Source of the DNA: Sporosarcina ureae
Lineage (GTDB): Bacteria; Bacillota; Bacilli; Bacillales_A; Planococcaceae
Length of the DNA: 64,000 nt
Direction of reading: 5' to 3'
Assembly: GCF_002101375.1 (NCBI RefSeq)
Contig: NZ_CP015207.1
Location: 2,248,001-2,312,000 of the forward strand
In this document: positions 7,516-15,518 of the stretch, in pieces
How positions within the stretch are numbered: position 1 is the first letter of the stretch
How the letters are laid out: each line of letters starts with the position of its first letter
The notes under the pieces: model-generated
Database searches by the model: none
What the model was told of the DNA's origin: nothing
The model's input: the letters and a program-made list of their open reading frames with translations, nothing else
Position numbers and translations under genes: made by a program

Positions 7516-7577
7516 AAATGAGTGCGATTCTTGAAGAAGGATTTGCACTCATTTCAGTAATCGGGCCATATAGTTGA
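7516..7577 (+). repeat. Hairpin plus GGGCCA-type element, best copy B
   Basis: Arms AAATGAGTGC (7516-7525) and GCACTCATTT (7545-7554) are a perfect 10-bp stem. The 19-nt loop 7526-7544 is identical to that of copy A at 6.8 kb although the stem differs at two base pairs. Core AATCGGGCCA follows at 7559-7568, flanked by TTCA (7553-7556) and TGAA (7574-7577). Confidence 0.75.
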
Positions 7578-7712
7578 AGATGGAACCGTATTAAATAAAT
7601 AAAATATAGCATTTCTCGTTATATGGTCACGTTAGTGATATAATTTAAAAAACAATATTGCGAGTGATTCGAATGGAGAATTTTATCTCAACAAAATATA
7701 TTTTTTCAAAAA

Positions 7713-7748
7713 CAAAAACCCTTGACTGAATCTGGTCAGGGGTTTTTG
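7713..7748. terminator. Strong intrinsic terminator-like hairpin
   Basis: Fourteen-base arms starting CAAAAACCC (7713-7726) and ending GGTTTTTG (7735-7748) pair with a single G-T. A-rich and T-rich flanks would let it work in both directions. It isolates the CDF gene from the upstream small genes. Confidence 0.75.
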
Positions 7749-7815
7749 TTGCCTTAAGGCAAGTTTATATTTTCTTGAAAATATTTAGTAAATTTATTTG
7801 ATAAGGAGTTGTGTA

Positions 7816-8703
7816 TTGTTGGATGAACAAAAGTATAATGATCTAAAATTAGGTGAAAAAGGTGCTTATTTAAGTATAGTCGCTTATATATGTTTATCCA
7901 TTTTAAAATTAATTATAGGATATTTAAGCGGCTCTGAAGCATTGAAAGCAGATGGATTAAATAATACAACTGATATTGTTGCATCGATCGCTGTTCTTAT
8001 CGGGCTAAGATTATCGAGGAAACCAGCAGATAAAAACCATAAATATGGTCATTGGAAAAGTGAAACCATCGCATCAATGGTTGCTTCTTTTATTATGATG
8101 GCGGTAGGTATACAAGTCTTATTTAGCACAATCATCTCCTTTGCGGATGGAGGAAAGGAATCGCCAGATATAATGGCAGGTTATGTTGGTATCTTTTCCT
8201 TTTTGGTCATGTATTTTGTTTATCGATACAATAAAAAATTAGCTTTGAAAATAAACAGTCAAGCTGTTATGGCTGCTGCCAAAGACAACATTTCAGACGC
8301 ATGGGTCAGTATAGGAACTGCGATAGGAATATTCGGATCCCAGTTAAATATGCCATGGCTTGATACCTTAACTGCACTAATAGTAGGATCTCTTATTTGT
8401 AAAACGGCTTGGGATATTTTTAGAGAAGCCTCCCATGATTTAAGTGACGGTTTTGATGAGAATCAAATTGAAGTTTATAAAAAAACGATTCAATTAATCA
8501 ATGGAGTACAAGAGATCAAAGAAATTAAGGGGAGGAATTATGGAAATAATGCAGTGGTCGATATTGTAATTTTAGTACAACCGAATCTAAGTCTTGAAGA
8601 AGCTCATGATATTTCCACCTTAGTCGAAAACACATTGAAAGAAAAAGATGGAGTATATGATGTTCATGTTCATGTTGAACCAAATTCCAATGGGAGTGAA
8701 TAA
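7816..8703 (+). CDS. Cation diffusion facilitator, MneS/YeaB-like
   Basis: The 295-residue CDF family transporter exports divalent metal, in the closest Bacillus relatives (MneS/YeaB, MneP) manganese, in exchange for protons. Motifs: DGLNNTTD in TM2 (Asp ligands), HKYGHWKSE between TM2 and TM3, and DNISDAWVS in TM5. The C-terminal cytoplasmic domain (about 215-290) contains the His-rich end DVHVHVE. The frame opens at 7798, but that codon lies before the AAGGAG site; TTG 7816 has 8-nt spacing. It is the only clear metal exporter in the window. Confidence 0.88.
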   Translation: MLDEQKYNDLKLGEKGAYLSIVAYICLSILKLIIGYLSGSEALKADGLNNTTDIVASIAVLIGLRLSRKPADKNHKYGHWKSETIASMVASFIMMAVGIQVLFSTIISFADGGKESPDIMAGYVGIFSFLVMYFVYRYNKKLALKINSQAVMAAAKDNISDAWVSIGTAIGIFGSQLNMPWLDTLTALIVGSLICKTAWDIFREASHDLSDGFDENQIEVYKKTIQLINGVQEIKEIKGRNYGNNAVVDIVILVQPNLSLEEAHDISTLVENTLKEKDGVYDVHVHVEPNSNGSE

Positions 8704-8732
8704 ATTCGCAGTATAAAAACAATCTCTTTCCA

Positions 8733-8800
8733 CTGAAAACGGGGACGATTATAAAGGAGGGATCCACCCTGTTTTCGGTTATTTGGCCATTTAGTGGAAA
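8733..8800 (+). repeat. Hairpin plus GGGCCA-type element, copy C
   Basis: CTGAAAACGGGG (8733-8744) pairs with CCCTGTTTTCGG (8767-8778) over 12 positions with two G-T pairs. The loop keeps GATT..AAGG..GGAT. Core ATTTGGCCATTTAG follows at 8780-8793. Confidence 0.65.
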
Positions 8801-8881
8801 AAGAGGTATTTTTAGAAGTGTGTTAGAATAGTTAATATATGGTAACATCTTAACTCGATATTTACTTGGGGGAGAGTTATT

Positions 8882-9316
8882 TTGAAGAAAATAATCACGT
8901 TGTTATTTGCAGCAATACTTTTAACAGCTTGTTCAGAAACTACCAACAATGATTATATATTTATTGGGGAAAGTGAGCATTGGGAAGCTGAGTATACTTA
9001 TAATGGAACAGAAAAGTGGGAAGAGAAAGACGGGCAAAAAGCCATTTCGAACGAAGATCACTTTAGGTTTATATTAACATACAAAGGTCCTTTAAAAGAG
9101 TTGTCTTCATTACAAAAAATCGAATACTCCTTTGAAACCAACAGTGGTCAAGGGAGTGGCACTAAAGAGTTTACGGCACCTCCGTCATCAAGAACATTTT
9201 CGTCTTCAGGCGGTTCTAAAGGTGGAGCAAAAGTAGAGGAAGATGAAGTGATAAAAGTACATGTGAAATGGGATGACTTGGAAGAGTCATTTGAACTGCA
9301 TAATAATAATCAGTGA
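8882..9316 (+). CDS. Small lipoprotein, unknown function
   Basis: A TTG start behind GGGGGAGAG gives a 144-residue lipoprotein with lipobox L-T-A-C (residues 14-17). The mature domain has beta-strand patterns (WEAEYTYNG, HFRFILTYKG, KVHVKWDD) with a Ser/Gly-rich loop near residues 100-112, suggesting an immunoglobulin-like sandwich. The family is not recognised with certainty. It precedes a membrane protein gene of the same orientation. Confidence 0.75.
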   Translation: MKKIITLLFAAILLTACSETTNNDYIFIGESEHWEAEYTYNGTEKWEEKDGQKAISNEDHFRFILTYKGPLKELSSLQKIEYSFETNSGQGSGTKEFTAPPSSRTFSSSGGSKGGAKVEEDEVIKVHVKWDDLEESFELHNNNQ

Positions 9317-9384
9317 TTTTGTTGAACTGACGACCATATTGCTAAACAGGCTTAGAATCTAATACGGCGGTTAAGAGGGGTATT

Positions 9385-9966
9385 TTGAAGATCCATTTAA
9401 TTACGATTAAAAATTATATATACAAAGTTTTACTGATTTTATCAGCCATTTATCTAGTTCTGCGAATGGTGTCGATTGTTTTAGTAAAGGGTTTCGACTT
9501 CATAATCTTTTCAAGAACATATGAAATCAACTTATTGAATTTGACACCATCAATGGATATTTTAATGAGTGCCATCTGTTTTACTGTAGCTTTTATATAT
9601 TTTAATGGCCTTAAACGTGTGGTCATCTCATTTGCAGCATTTTTACTATTTATCTATTCCGTTTTTATGTGGTTTCCTATGATGATTGTTTCACGAAGTC
9701 TAACATCAATAGAAGATTCTTCTTTGACTGATAACTACGCTGTCCACCAGGTTAGTCATCAAGGGCACCTGGGAGAAGGTATATTACACATTGCAGTTTA
9801 TAAGGAGCATTACCCTTTACTTTATAAACGTGTGACCAGTGAAAGTCAAAGGTTTTCCAAAAAGGATGATTATGAGACAGTCGACTCGTTTGATAAGAAT
9901 AACTATACAATCAGTGAAGACCAGAAATATCTATATTATGGGAAAATGAAGATACCATTGAAATAG
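9385..9966 (+). CDS. Membrane protein with C-terminal extracytoplasmic domain
   Basis: A TTG start behind AGAGGGG gives 193 residues. About four membrane segments occupy residues 10-115, followed by a soluble part of about 75 residues with Tyr-rich strands. The topology suggests a sensor or immunity-type protein, but no family is recognised. Flanking elements near 9329 (GACCATATTGCTAAACAGG) and 10019 (ACTGGCCACTTGAATAAA) are divergent copies of the block's repeat. Confidence 0.65.
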   Translation: MKIHLITIKNYIYKVLLILSAIYLVLRMVSIVLVKGFDFIIFSRTYEINLLNLTPSMDILMSAICFTVAFIYFNGLKRVVISFAAFLLFIYSVFMWFPMMIVSRSLTSIEDSSLTDNYAVHQVSHQGHLGEGILHIAVYKEHYPLLYKRVTSESQRFSKKDDYETVDSFDKNNYTISEDQKYLYYGKMKIPLK

Positions 9967-10235
9967 TGACTTTTCACAAGCGTGTGGAGTTGTTGACAAT
10001 TACTGATAGGTTTCATGTGAACTGGCCACTTGAATAAAATTCTTTAATTAATATTAGAAAGGCTATCTTTTATCATTAATCGCTGGCAGCATTCCTGGAA
10101 CATGGAACTACTCCCGTACAGAAATGATGGAGAGTAATTATGGAAAAGAAGTTATAGTAGTCAAGTCTATACGGGTTGTTTTTTGGGTTCTGTTCTGGTT
10201 ACACTCTTGTCTTTTGTAGTTATTTAATTCTTTCC
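9967..10235 (+). other. Intergenic stretch with a decayed coding fragment
   Basis: A frame stays open from 10058 to the TAG at 10217-10219. It reads protein-like (IPGTWNYSRTEMMESNYG, then a hydrophobic helix) but has no usable start, so it is probably the remnant of a small membrane gene. A GGGCCA-type core lies at 10019-10028. Confidence 0.4.
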
Positions 10236-10290
10236 GTAATCGGATGCAGTGGGTGTATAAGGACTGCATCTTTTAAAGGGCAAGAATAAG
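10236..10290 (+). repeat. Hairpin plus element, copy D
   Basis: GATGCAGT (10243-10250) and ACTGCATC (10263-10270) form a perfect 8-bp stem. AATCGG precedes the first arm here and TTTTAAAGGGCAAGAATAAG follows, so the copy is rearranged relative to copies A and B. The loop keeps AAGGA. Confidence 0.5.
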
Positions 10291-10317
10291 AAATAAAAGA
10301 GAGTGGTGAGATGAAAA

Positions 10318-10542
10318 ATGAGTTACTCCAAAAGTAATTATGCTACAGGTATTTTAATGATTATCATGACACTTTTGCTAGTTGTATCATTTTTAATCAT
10401 TAGTATCAGTTACTTTAATACTAATGAAATCGGGTCATTAATTTCACAATGTCAGGAAAACGGCGGGGAAGAAACATTAGAAATACATAGTAATCTCACA
10501 AGCAAATATTCTTTTGAGTGTAGAGAATTAACAAATGGATGA
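10318..10542 (+). CDS. Small single-helix membrane protein
   Basis: ATG 10318 gives 74 residues: one membrane helix at about residues 11-32 and a short extracytoplasmic-looking part with two Cys (SQCQENGG and SFECRE) that could form a disulfide. The upstream site GAGAGTGGTGAG is moderate. No family is recognised. Confidence 0.6.
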   Translation: MSYSKSNYATGILMIIMTLLLVVSFLIISISYFNTNEIGSLISQCQENGGEETLEIHSNLTSKYSFECRELTNG

Positions 10543-10639
10543 AATTAACGGGGAAGATCACGCACAAATGGGGTCCGATAATAAATTGATTCTTATATGT
10601 AAAGTTTTGACTAAGGAAGATAGATAAAGGTGATCGGTC

Positions 10640-11058
10640 TTGCAGTGGAGAGATAAGATTATGATTGGTATAGCAATGACCTGCTGGTAGCTATGTCGAT
10701 TGCCATTGTCTTTGGCGGTATAGTTTTTGGTCTAGCAAGCTTTATCTCTTTACTTGGTGTTTCGTATGAATCAATTGGATCTTTACTGTGGTTCATCTTC
10801 TTTTGTTTTTTGGTTGGCATGTTCTTTGAAATAATAGAGCAGGTCACTTTATTTTTTATAGCGAGATCAAAAGCACACAGTAAAGAAAAATGGATTTGGA
10901 TAGCTTTAAGTAAATTCATCTTAAGCTGGATTGTGATACATATTGTCAATGCATCCATGACTACAGTCGTTTTATCAGGCGTAGCAGAATTCTTAACTGC
11001 ACTACTTATAGTAAGCATAGACATAGTGTTTGATGATAAAAAGTTACAATACAGTTGA
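10640..11058 (+). pseudogene. YrvL-family membrane protein, apparently frameshifted near its start
   Basis: A TTG at 10640 with site AAAGGTGAT starts a protein-like frame (Met-Gln-Trp-Arg-Asp-Lys) that hits TAG 10685. One base out of frame, the coding signal continues from GAC 10678 and stays open to 11058. A single missing base near 10676 would join them. The main part has about four membrane helices and the YESIGSLL..FEIIE pattern of YrvL proteins, which in B. subtilis influence the SigO system. The downstream ATG at 10693 could also start a 121-aa protein but lacks a ribosome site. Either a broken gene or a sequencing error. Confidence 0.55.
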
Positions 11059-11101
11059 ATGAAGCGTATATTTATTATCCATTTAAGGAGGAATGAAATG
11101 G

Positions 11102-11506
11102 ATGATTTTATTGAATCCTAAAGAGTATGCAAAGGTTTGTAGATGTTCATTAGAATTAGCTACTAAAAGATGGTCATATTTCGAAAACCTGTATAGAAAA
11201 CATCTTGAAGCTGTTTGCCCTACCTGCAATGCTACAAGCGGTAATTTATGCTTTGTCGACAATGATAAAATAGATGAGAACAATATAGTCTATATTCGTT
11301 GTGGAAATTGCAAAGAAACATTTAATTGTAAGGATATAAGATTACGTGATTGGCGAGCTGGAACGGGATTGCTCGATCAGGTATTAGATGTAATCAAGTA
11401 CGGTGATTCGTCTGTAATGGGATTTGCTTATGATGATTTGTCAGAAGAAGAGTGGTTTCAATTTGTAACGGATTCAACGAATAAATTATATAATGATGAC
11501 TTGTAA
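11102..11506 (+). CDS. Zinc-ribbon protein, unknown function
   Basis: ATG 11102 lies about 10 nt from AAGGAGG; ATG 11093 is too close. The 134-residue soluble protein carries CPTC and CGNC about 35 residues apart (near residues 38-76), a likely zinc ribbon, followed by an acidic helical C-terminus. No paralogue or partner is evident nearby. Nucleic-acid or protein binding is possible but not shown. Confidence 0.65.
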   Translation: MILLNPKEYAKVCRCSLELATKRWSYFENLYRKHLEAVCPTCNATSGNLCFVDNDKIDENNIVYIRCGNCKETFNCKDIRLRDWRAGTGLLDQVLDVIKYGDSSVMGFAYDDLSEEEWFQFVTDSTNKLYNDDL

Positions 11507-11632
11507 ATGGATAGATTTAAGCTAACGCGGCGATTGCTTCATAAGTAATCACATATGTTCTAATAGGTGCTATTGTGAAAAAATGAAATTCAATATTCTA
11601 TAGGTTAAATACGTACTAGATAAGGAGATCAC

Positions 11633-13102
11633 ATGCAAACGATAGCACATTTAGTAAAGAAGCCGTGGTTCCTAGGAAGTCTAGTGGTTATTTTTGTATC
11701 TGTTATCTTATGGAACATTCCGATTGAGAAAAGGAAATATGGACTTTCTCAGAGTGGTTTAGTAACAGATTACACCGGATTACTTCCTGAGCGCATTGAA
11801 AGAGTGGTTCGAGCGGAAAATCGCAGTGATTTGCAAAGAATTGTAAGACAAGCAAACGTCAATGGACAACAAATTGCAATTGCCGGATTGCAGCATTCAC
11901 AAGGTGGCCATACGTATTACAAAAACGGAGTGGTCCTGGATATGCGGACATTCAATCGTATACTGGAAATAGATGAACTGCAAAAAACGGTTCGTGTAGA
12001 AGCAGGAGCAACTTGGGAAGATGTGCAAGAGGCCATACAACCTATTGGATTGGCCTTGAAAGTGACGCAATCTCAATCGATTTTTACAATAGGTGGTTCT
12101 CTATCTGTCAATGCACATGGTCGGGATATCCGCTTTGGTTCAATGGCAGAAACGGTAAAGGCAATGACGATCATTACCCCTGAAGGTGAAAGCAAGACCG
12201 TGACCCGAGAGGATCCAGATGAATGGATGAAGTACATATTTGGTGGCTATGGATTATTCGGCGTGATAGTAGATGTGACAGTAGAATTAACGGAAAACCA
12301 GCTATATACGATCCAAACAGAGAAATTGAAAATGAGTGCGTATGCCTCCTATTTTGACCGGTTATTAAATGATCAACATACGGCCATGCACTATGCGAGA
12401 GTGAGTGTAGCACCGAACTCCTTTTTAGATGAAATGTATGTCATTAATTACAATCATACAGAAAAACAAGATTTTACTACTAGGTTAAAAAAAGAACAAA
12501 GCGTTCGATTAACTAAGTTAGCACTTGATATTGGACGACATGGCGGCGCTTTAGAAAATCTTTTTTGGGGAACACAAAAGCGCTACATTGCTTCCCTCAA
12601 TGGGAAAGAGATTACCCGAAATAATGCGATGCGTTCGGAATCCACGTTTATGGAATATACGAAGCCCGGTCGGGTGGAAGTATTGCAGGAATTCTTTGTT
12701 CCCGTTCATGGTTTTGAGGCCTACATGAAGGATTTGAAGAATGTAATTCCAGTCAATGATAAACATGATGACTTTAAAATCCATAATATCACCATTAGAT
12801 ACGCTGCTACAGATCAGTTTACAACACTCAACTATGCCAAAGAGGATATGTTTGGCTTGGTTGTTTTAATGCAACATGGGTTAAAAGAGGAGCAGATATC
12901 GGAAGCGACGTCTCTCATCCAAAACTGGACCAATCTGACATTAGACCATGGAGGAACGTATTATTTGCCTTACTATCGTTATCAGACGAAAGAACAGTTC
13001 AGGCGTTCTTATCCTCAGTGGAATACATTTGCAGATGAAAAATTACGTAGAGATCCACATAACGTTTTCCAGAATATGTTTTACGACTATTATGTAAAAT
13101 GA
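11633..13102 (+). CDS. FAD-linked (PCMH-type) oxidoreductase, membrane-anchored
   Basis: The 489-residue protein has an N-terminal membrane helix (about 12-28), then an FAD-binding PCMH domain: GLQHSQGGHTYY near residue 85, VEAGATWEDVQ near 122, IGGSLSVNAHGRD near 150 and GGYGLFGVI near 203. The C-terminal half resembles sugar-lactone or aldonolactone-type oxidases, ending in the HNVFQN-like YDYY region. Such flavoenzymes oxidise alcohols, lactones or hydroxyacids; the substrate is unknown. AAGGAGATCAC precedes the ATG. It overlaps the next frame by ATGA, so the two are probably translated together. Confidence 0.8.
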   Translation: MQTIAHLVKKPWFLGSLVVIFVSVILWNIPIEKRKYGLSQSGLVTDYTGLLPERIERVVRAENRSDLQRIVRQANVNGQQIAIAGLQHSQGGHTYYKNGVVLDMRTFNRILEIDELQKTVRVEAGATWEDVQEAIQPIGLALKVTQSQSIFTIGGSLSVNAHGRDIRFGSMAETVKAMTIITPEGESKTVTREDPDEWMKYIFGGYGLFGVIVDVTVELTENQLYTIQTEKLKMSAYASYFDRLLNDQHTAMHYARVSVAPNSFLDEMYVINYNHTEKQDFTTRLKKEQSVRLTKLALDIGRHGGALENLFWGTQKRYIASLNGKEITRNNAMRSESTFMEYTKPGRVEVLQEFFVPVHGFEAYMKDLKNVIPVNDKHDDFKIHNITIRYAATDQFTTLNYAKEDMFGLVVLMQHGLKEEQISEATSLIQNWTNLTLDHGGTYYLPYYRYQTKEQFRRSYPQWNTFADEKLRRDPHNVFQNMFYDYYVK

Positions 13103-13113
13103 GGGAGCGCAGC

Positions 13114-13647
13114 ATGAATCATAAAAGTACGCGCTATTTACCGCTTATCGTTACAGTCGGTCAGGTTGTTATTTTTCCATATTATATAATTTGGCTGAAA
13201 GAGGTCTCTTTGACATTTACCTTATTTGCCTGGTTCTTTGCTGCATTTTCTTTTGCAGCTGCTTGGGGATACCGAATCGCGCAGTCGAGAAAGAAAAAGG
13301 ATCGTTCTTATATCGCAATCATTTACGCGGGTATGGGGATCGTGTATGTAAGTATAGGCGGTATAAAGTATTCGTCTGACATTCTCCCCTATGTGGTACT
13401 TTTATTGCAGGTTATTCTTGGACTCTTACAAGGGTACTTTCGTGCTTGGCATGCTGAGCAAGATACCTACCATTTACACACAGTCCATCATTATTTGATT
13501 GTTGGTTGTGCGATGATAGGTTTCAGCTTCGTTAAAATCATATCTCCTGTTGTCTTTATTACTACTTTTGGGATTTTGATGTGTATGTGTGCTGTGTGGA
13601 CCCTTGTCATACATGAAAAGGAAGAGGTCGTTATTCCTCGGAAATGA
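13114..13647 (+). CDS. Multi-pass membrane protein coupled to the FAD oxidase
   Basis: About 177 residues and six hydrophobic segments, with basic loops near residues 50-60 and a charged tail. The frame begins at 13099, overlapping the previous stop; ATG 13114 behind GAGGGAG is a better start. Tight coupling to the membrane-anchored FAD enzyme suggests a partner or anchor role, by context only. No family is recognised. Confidence 0.65.
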   Translation: MNHKSTRYLPLIVTVGQVVIFPYYIIWLKEVSLTFTLFAWFFAAFSFAAAWGYRIAQSRKKKDRSYIAIIYAGMGIVYVSIGGIKYSSDILPYVVLLLQVILGLLQGYFRAWHAEQDTYHLHTVHHYLIVGCAMIGFSFVKIISPVVFITTFGILMCMCAVWTLVIHEKEEVVIPRK

Positions 13648-13727
13648 GTTTTACAGTGCTCGCTAAGGTGGATTCCTTTAACGGATGCTTTTCTAGAATA
13701 AAAAATACTTACATTTTCGGGAAGTAG

Positions 13728-13925
13728 ATGAGAGCATTTTTAAATGAAATTCGAAAACCAATGAATTTGCCTGTATCAAGAAAATGTATAAACTCGATTT
13801 CCATATTTATCGTAGGAATAATTTTAGGCGTGCTCTCCAAAGTACTGGATGAAACTGCGAGTAATTCGTTGCCGTCTTTTCTTGAAATGTTAGATTTACG
13901 TAATTTCTTTTGGGGATTACTGTAG
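13728..13925 (+). pseudogene. Truncated membrane protein
   Basis: ATG behind GGGAAG gives 65 residues: a basic start (Asn-Glu-Ile-Arg-Lys-Pro), one membrane helix (about residues 23-40) and an abrupt stop after FFWGLL, just where a second hydrophobic segment seems to begin. The layout matches the first third of a four-helix protein type seen in Bacillales. The next 300 bp hold no continuation, so the gene looks truncated. Confidence 0.45.
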
Positions 13926-14224
13926 TTATTTTCGCGTTGCAACTGGGGATCTAAAATAGATTAAACAATGAAGACGAAGTATATGAGCTATTACATTCAT
14001 GGATGCATATCTGGAAGTCGAGCTGCATCAAAATCGGGGCGAGGAATAATATACTGATTAGCTTGATGCAAGGTCGTGGAACTAGATATAGCGGTGTCAT
14101 TTGCTTTTCAAAAAAAATTACGGATAGTTCTTCTGTATTATACTGACGATCGAAACTCTTTGAAGTAAATAAGATGTTCGATCAATAAAAAACATCAACA
14201 AAGTCTAATAGCTTCATTGATGTT
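13926..14224 (+). other. Degenerate intergenic stretch
   Basis: No gene is supported. Part of one frame (NNEDEVYELLHSW around 13965) reads protein-like but has no start, suggesting decay. It ends with a promoter-like segment (14077-14146) that recurs at 16990. Confidence 0.4.
14077..14146 (+). repeat. Promoter-like repeat, copy 1
   Basis: The segment shares GGAACTxGATATAGCGGTGT and TCATTTGCTTTT, then xGGATAxTTCT and a TATACT-like box, with 16990-17054. The last part, TGTATTATACTGA, looks like a -10 box. No gene follows in this direction here. Confidence 0.55.
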
Positions 14225-14551
14225 TTACTTTATATCGATATCTCTTAAACGTTTCGCTGCGTGTTTATATACCTCATCATTTCTACGCTTCCCGATTGAA
14301 ATAATTTCTGCGATTTCAGCTTGGTTTCCTACTATTCTAAAGACAATTCGGATTCCGATCTTCCTGAACTTAATCTTTTTGCAACCAGCTAAATTTGAGC
14401 CGGCTTTGTTAGATAGTCCATCTCCAATTTCATCTGCTCGTATTCTGATTTTCGCAAGAGCAAGATCTACATACTTTTTCTCAGAACCGTCTAATTTCAG
14501 ATAATCTTTTTTTGCATCTTCTATGAAGACAATCTCAAATTCTTTAGCCAT
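14225..14551 (-). CDS. RelE/ParE-type toxin
   Basis: The 108-residue basic protein has the RelE/ParE fold pattern: FEIVFIEDAKKDYLKL at the N-terminus, central IKFRKIGIRIVFRIV strands and a C-terminal IISIGKRRNDEVYKHAAKRL. RelE-type toxins cut mRNA on the ribosome; ParE types poison gyrase. The C-terminal Arg-Arg and Tyr favour a RelE/YoeB-like RNase, but this is inference. It begins 3 nt after the antitoxin stop, the normal antitoxin-first order. Confidence 0.8.
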   Translation of the reverse strand: MAKEFEIVFIEDAKKDYLKLDGSEKKYVDLALAKIRIRADEIGDGLSNKAGSNLAGCKKIKFRKIGIRIVFRIVGNQAEIAEIISIGKRRNDEVYKHAAKRLRDIDIK

Positions 14552-14554
14552 AAC

Positions 14555-14899
14555 TCATTCGAACAATTCTTCATCAGAGATGGAATTCGGATCGATTTGT
14601 TGGAATTCGGCATAATTGTCTGATCCCATCACCTCACGGATAGGGAATCGGTGCTGTGGGTTTAAATCGGCCTTTTTAATGCGTTCAGATAGCTGAAGAT
14701 CGTAGAATAATTCACGTAAGCTCTCTAATTCCATATACATCTTTTCGTAGTCCTCATAACTTTGTATTACTGAATCAATATTGTTGTTTTGAGAAATGAA
14801 TTGAGGTTTGCTTTTTGCATTTCGGCGAACTTCTGCAAATCGTTTCACAGCATGTGAAGCAGAAATTACTTGGTCTTTGTTGAATTGCGGTTTATCCAT
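14555..14899 (-). CDS. Phd/YefM-like antitoxin
   Basis: The antitoxin is about 114 residues. Its N-terminal segment, Val-Ile-Ser-Ala-Ser-His-Ala-Val-Lys-Arg-Phe and KPQFISQNNNIDSVI, matches the Phd/YefM DNA-binding and dimer fold; the acidic C-terminus would wrap the toxin. The start is uncertain: ATG 14899 follows a weak GGGGCGG, but TTG 14914 is 9 nt from AAAGGAG. The frame extends to 14944. It should repress its own operon, whose promoter lies in 14945-15010. Confidence 0.75.
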   Translation of the reverse strand: MDKPQFNKDQVISASHAVKRFAEVRRNAKSKPQFISQNNNIDSVIQSYEDYEKMYMELESLRELFYDLQLSERIKKADLNPQHRFPIREVMGSDNYAEFQQIDPNSISDEELFE

Positions 14900-15182
14900 A
14901 ACAATCCGCCCCAATCGTATCATCTCCTTTATAGTATGTTTCAATTACTTAAAAGTATACATTAAAATACATCATATGTACATTGATATTGTATGTGATA
15001 CTATACATAGTATATTGCATAACTTTTTTAGAAAGTATGAAACTCTCATCTTTTGTATAGTGGGTAAAGAAGAATAAAAGGTATATTTATACTACGTAAA
15101 ACACGCTGCAATGTTTAAGTAAATTATTTTGTCGTCCCCAAGGAACTTTAGGAAAAGCTAATTCAAGAAATAGCTTTATTTT

Positions 15183-15222
15183 AAGTGACTGATGCGATGA
15201 CTAGCGCCAGTCACTTTTTTAT
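15183..15222 (+). terminator. Intrinsic terminator-like hairpin
   Basis: AAGTGACTG (15183-15191) and CAGTCACTT (15208-15216) pair perfectly and are followed by a T-run. Confidence 0.7.
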
Positions 15223-15327
15223 TGTTACCGCTAAACTGCTCAGGTTCCAATCAAGTAGCGGTAACTATGTCGATTATGATTCAGTATTTGTAGTGGGAGA
15301 GACATTCATGACAATTCCATAAAGTTC

Positions 15328-15374
15328 AAGGGAATACCGACTCTATTTAACTTAGTCGATATTCCCTTTTTATT
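15328..15374 (+). terminator. Intrinsic terminator-like hairpin
   Basis: AAGGGAATACCGAC (15328-15341) pairs with GTCGATATTCCCTT (15355-15368) with one mismatch, followed by T residues. Confidence 0.7.
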
Positions 15375-15438
15375 ACAGTATTCGGTGTAAGTTAATAGCG
15401 TAACAGTTTGGCTAATGTTAGATTATTTAAAATCATAC

Positions 15439-15467
15439 TTGACGAATAGGGATTAAGGGGATAAAGT
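15439..15467 (+). promoter_or_regulatory. Candidate sigma-A promoter of the cystine transporter
   Basis: TTGACG (15439-15444), a 17-bp spacer, and TAAAGT (15462-15467), about 50 bp upstream of the start codon. No CymR-type site is evident to me. Confidence 0.45.
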
Positions 15468-15518
15468 GTAATCTATATCAAAATCTACAATAATATAAAA
15501 ATAGAAGGAGATGGAAAG

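Larger units (their letters stand above)
14945..15518. other. Intergenic region with hairpins and the tcyP promoter
   Basis: No gene is supported. Three clear hairpins lie at 15183-15216, 15224-15265 (GTTACCGCT with AGCGGTAAC) and 15328-15371. A promoter candidate lies at 15439-15467. Confidence 0.6.

Noticed and set aside
14808-15077. 89-codon plus-strand frame opposite the antitoxin
   Set aside because: It overlaps the antitoxin gene on the other strand and has no ribosome site.
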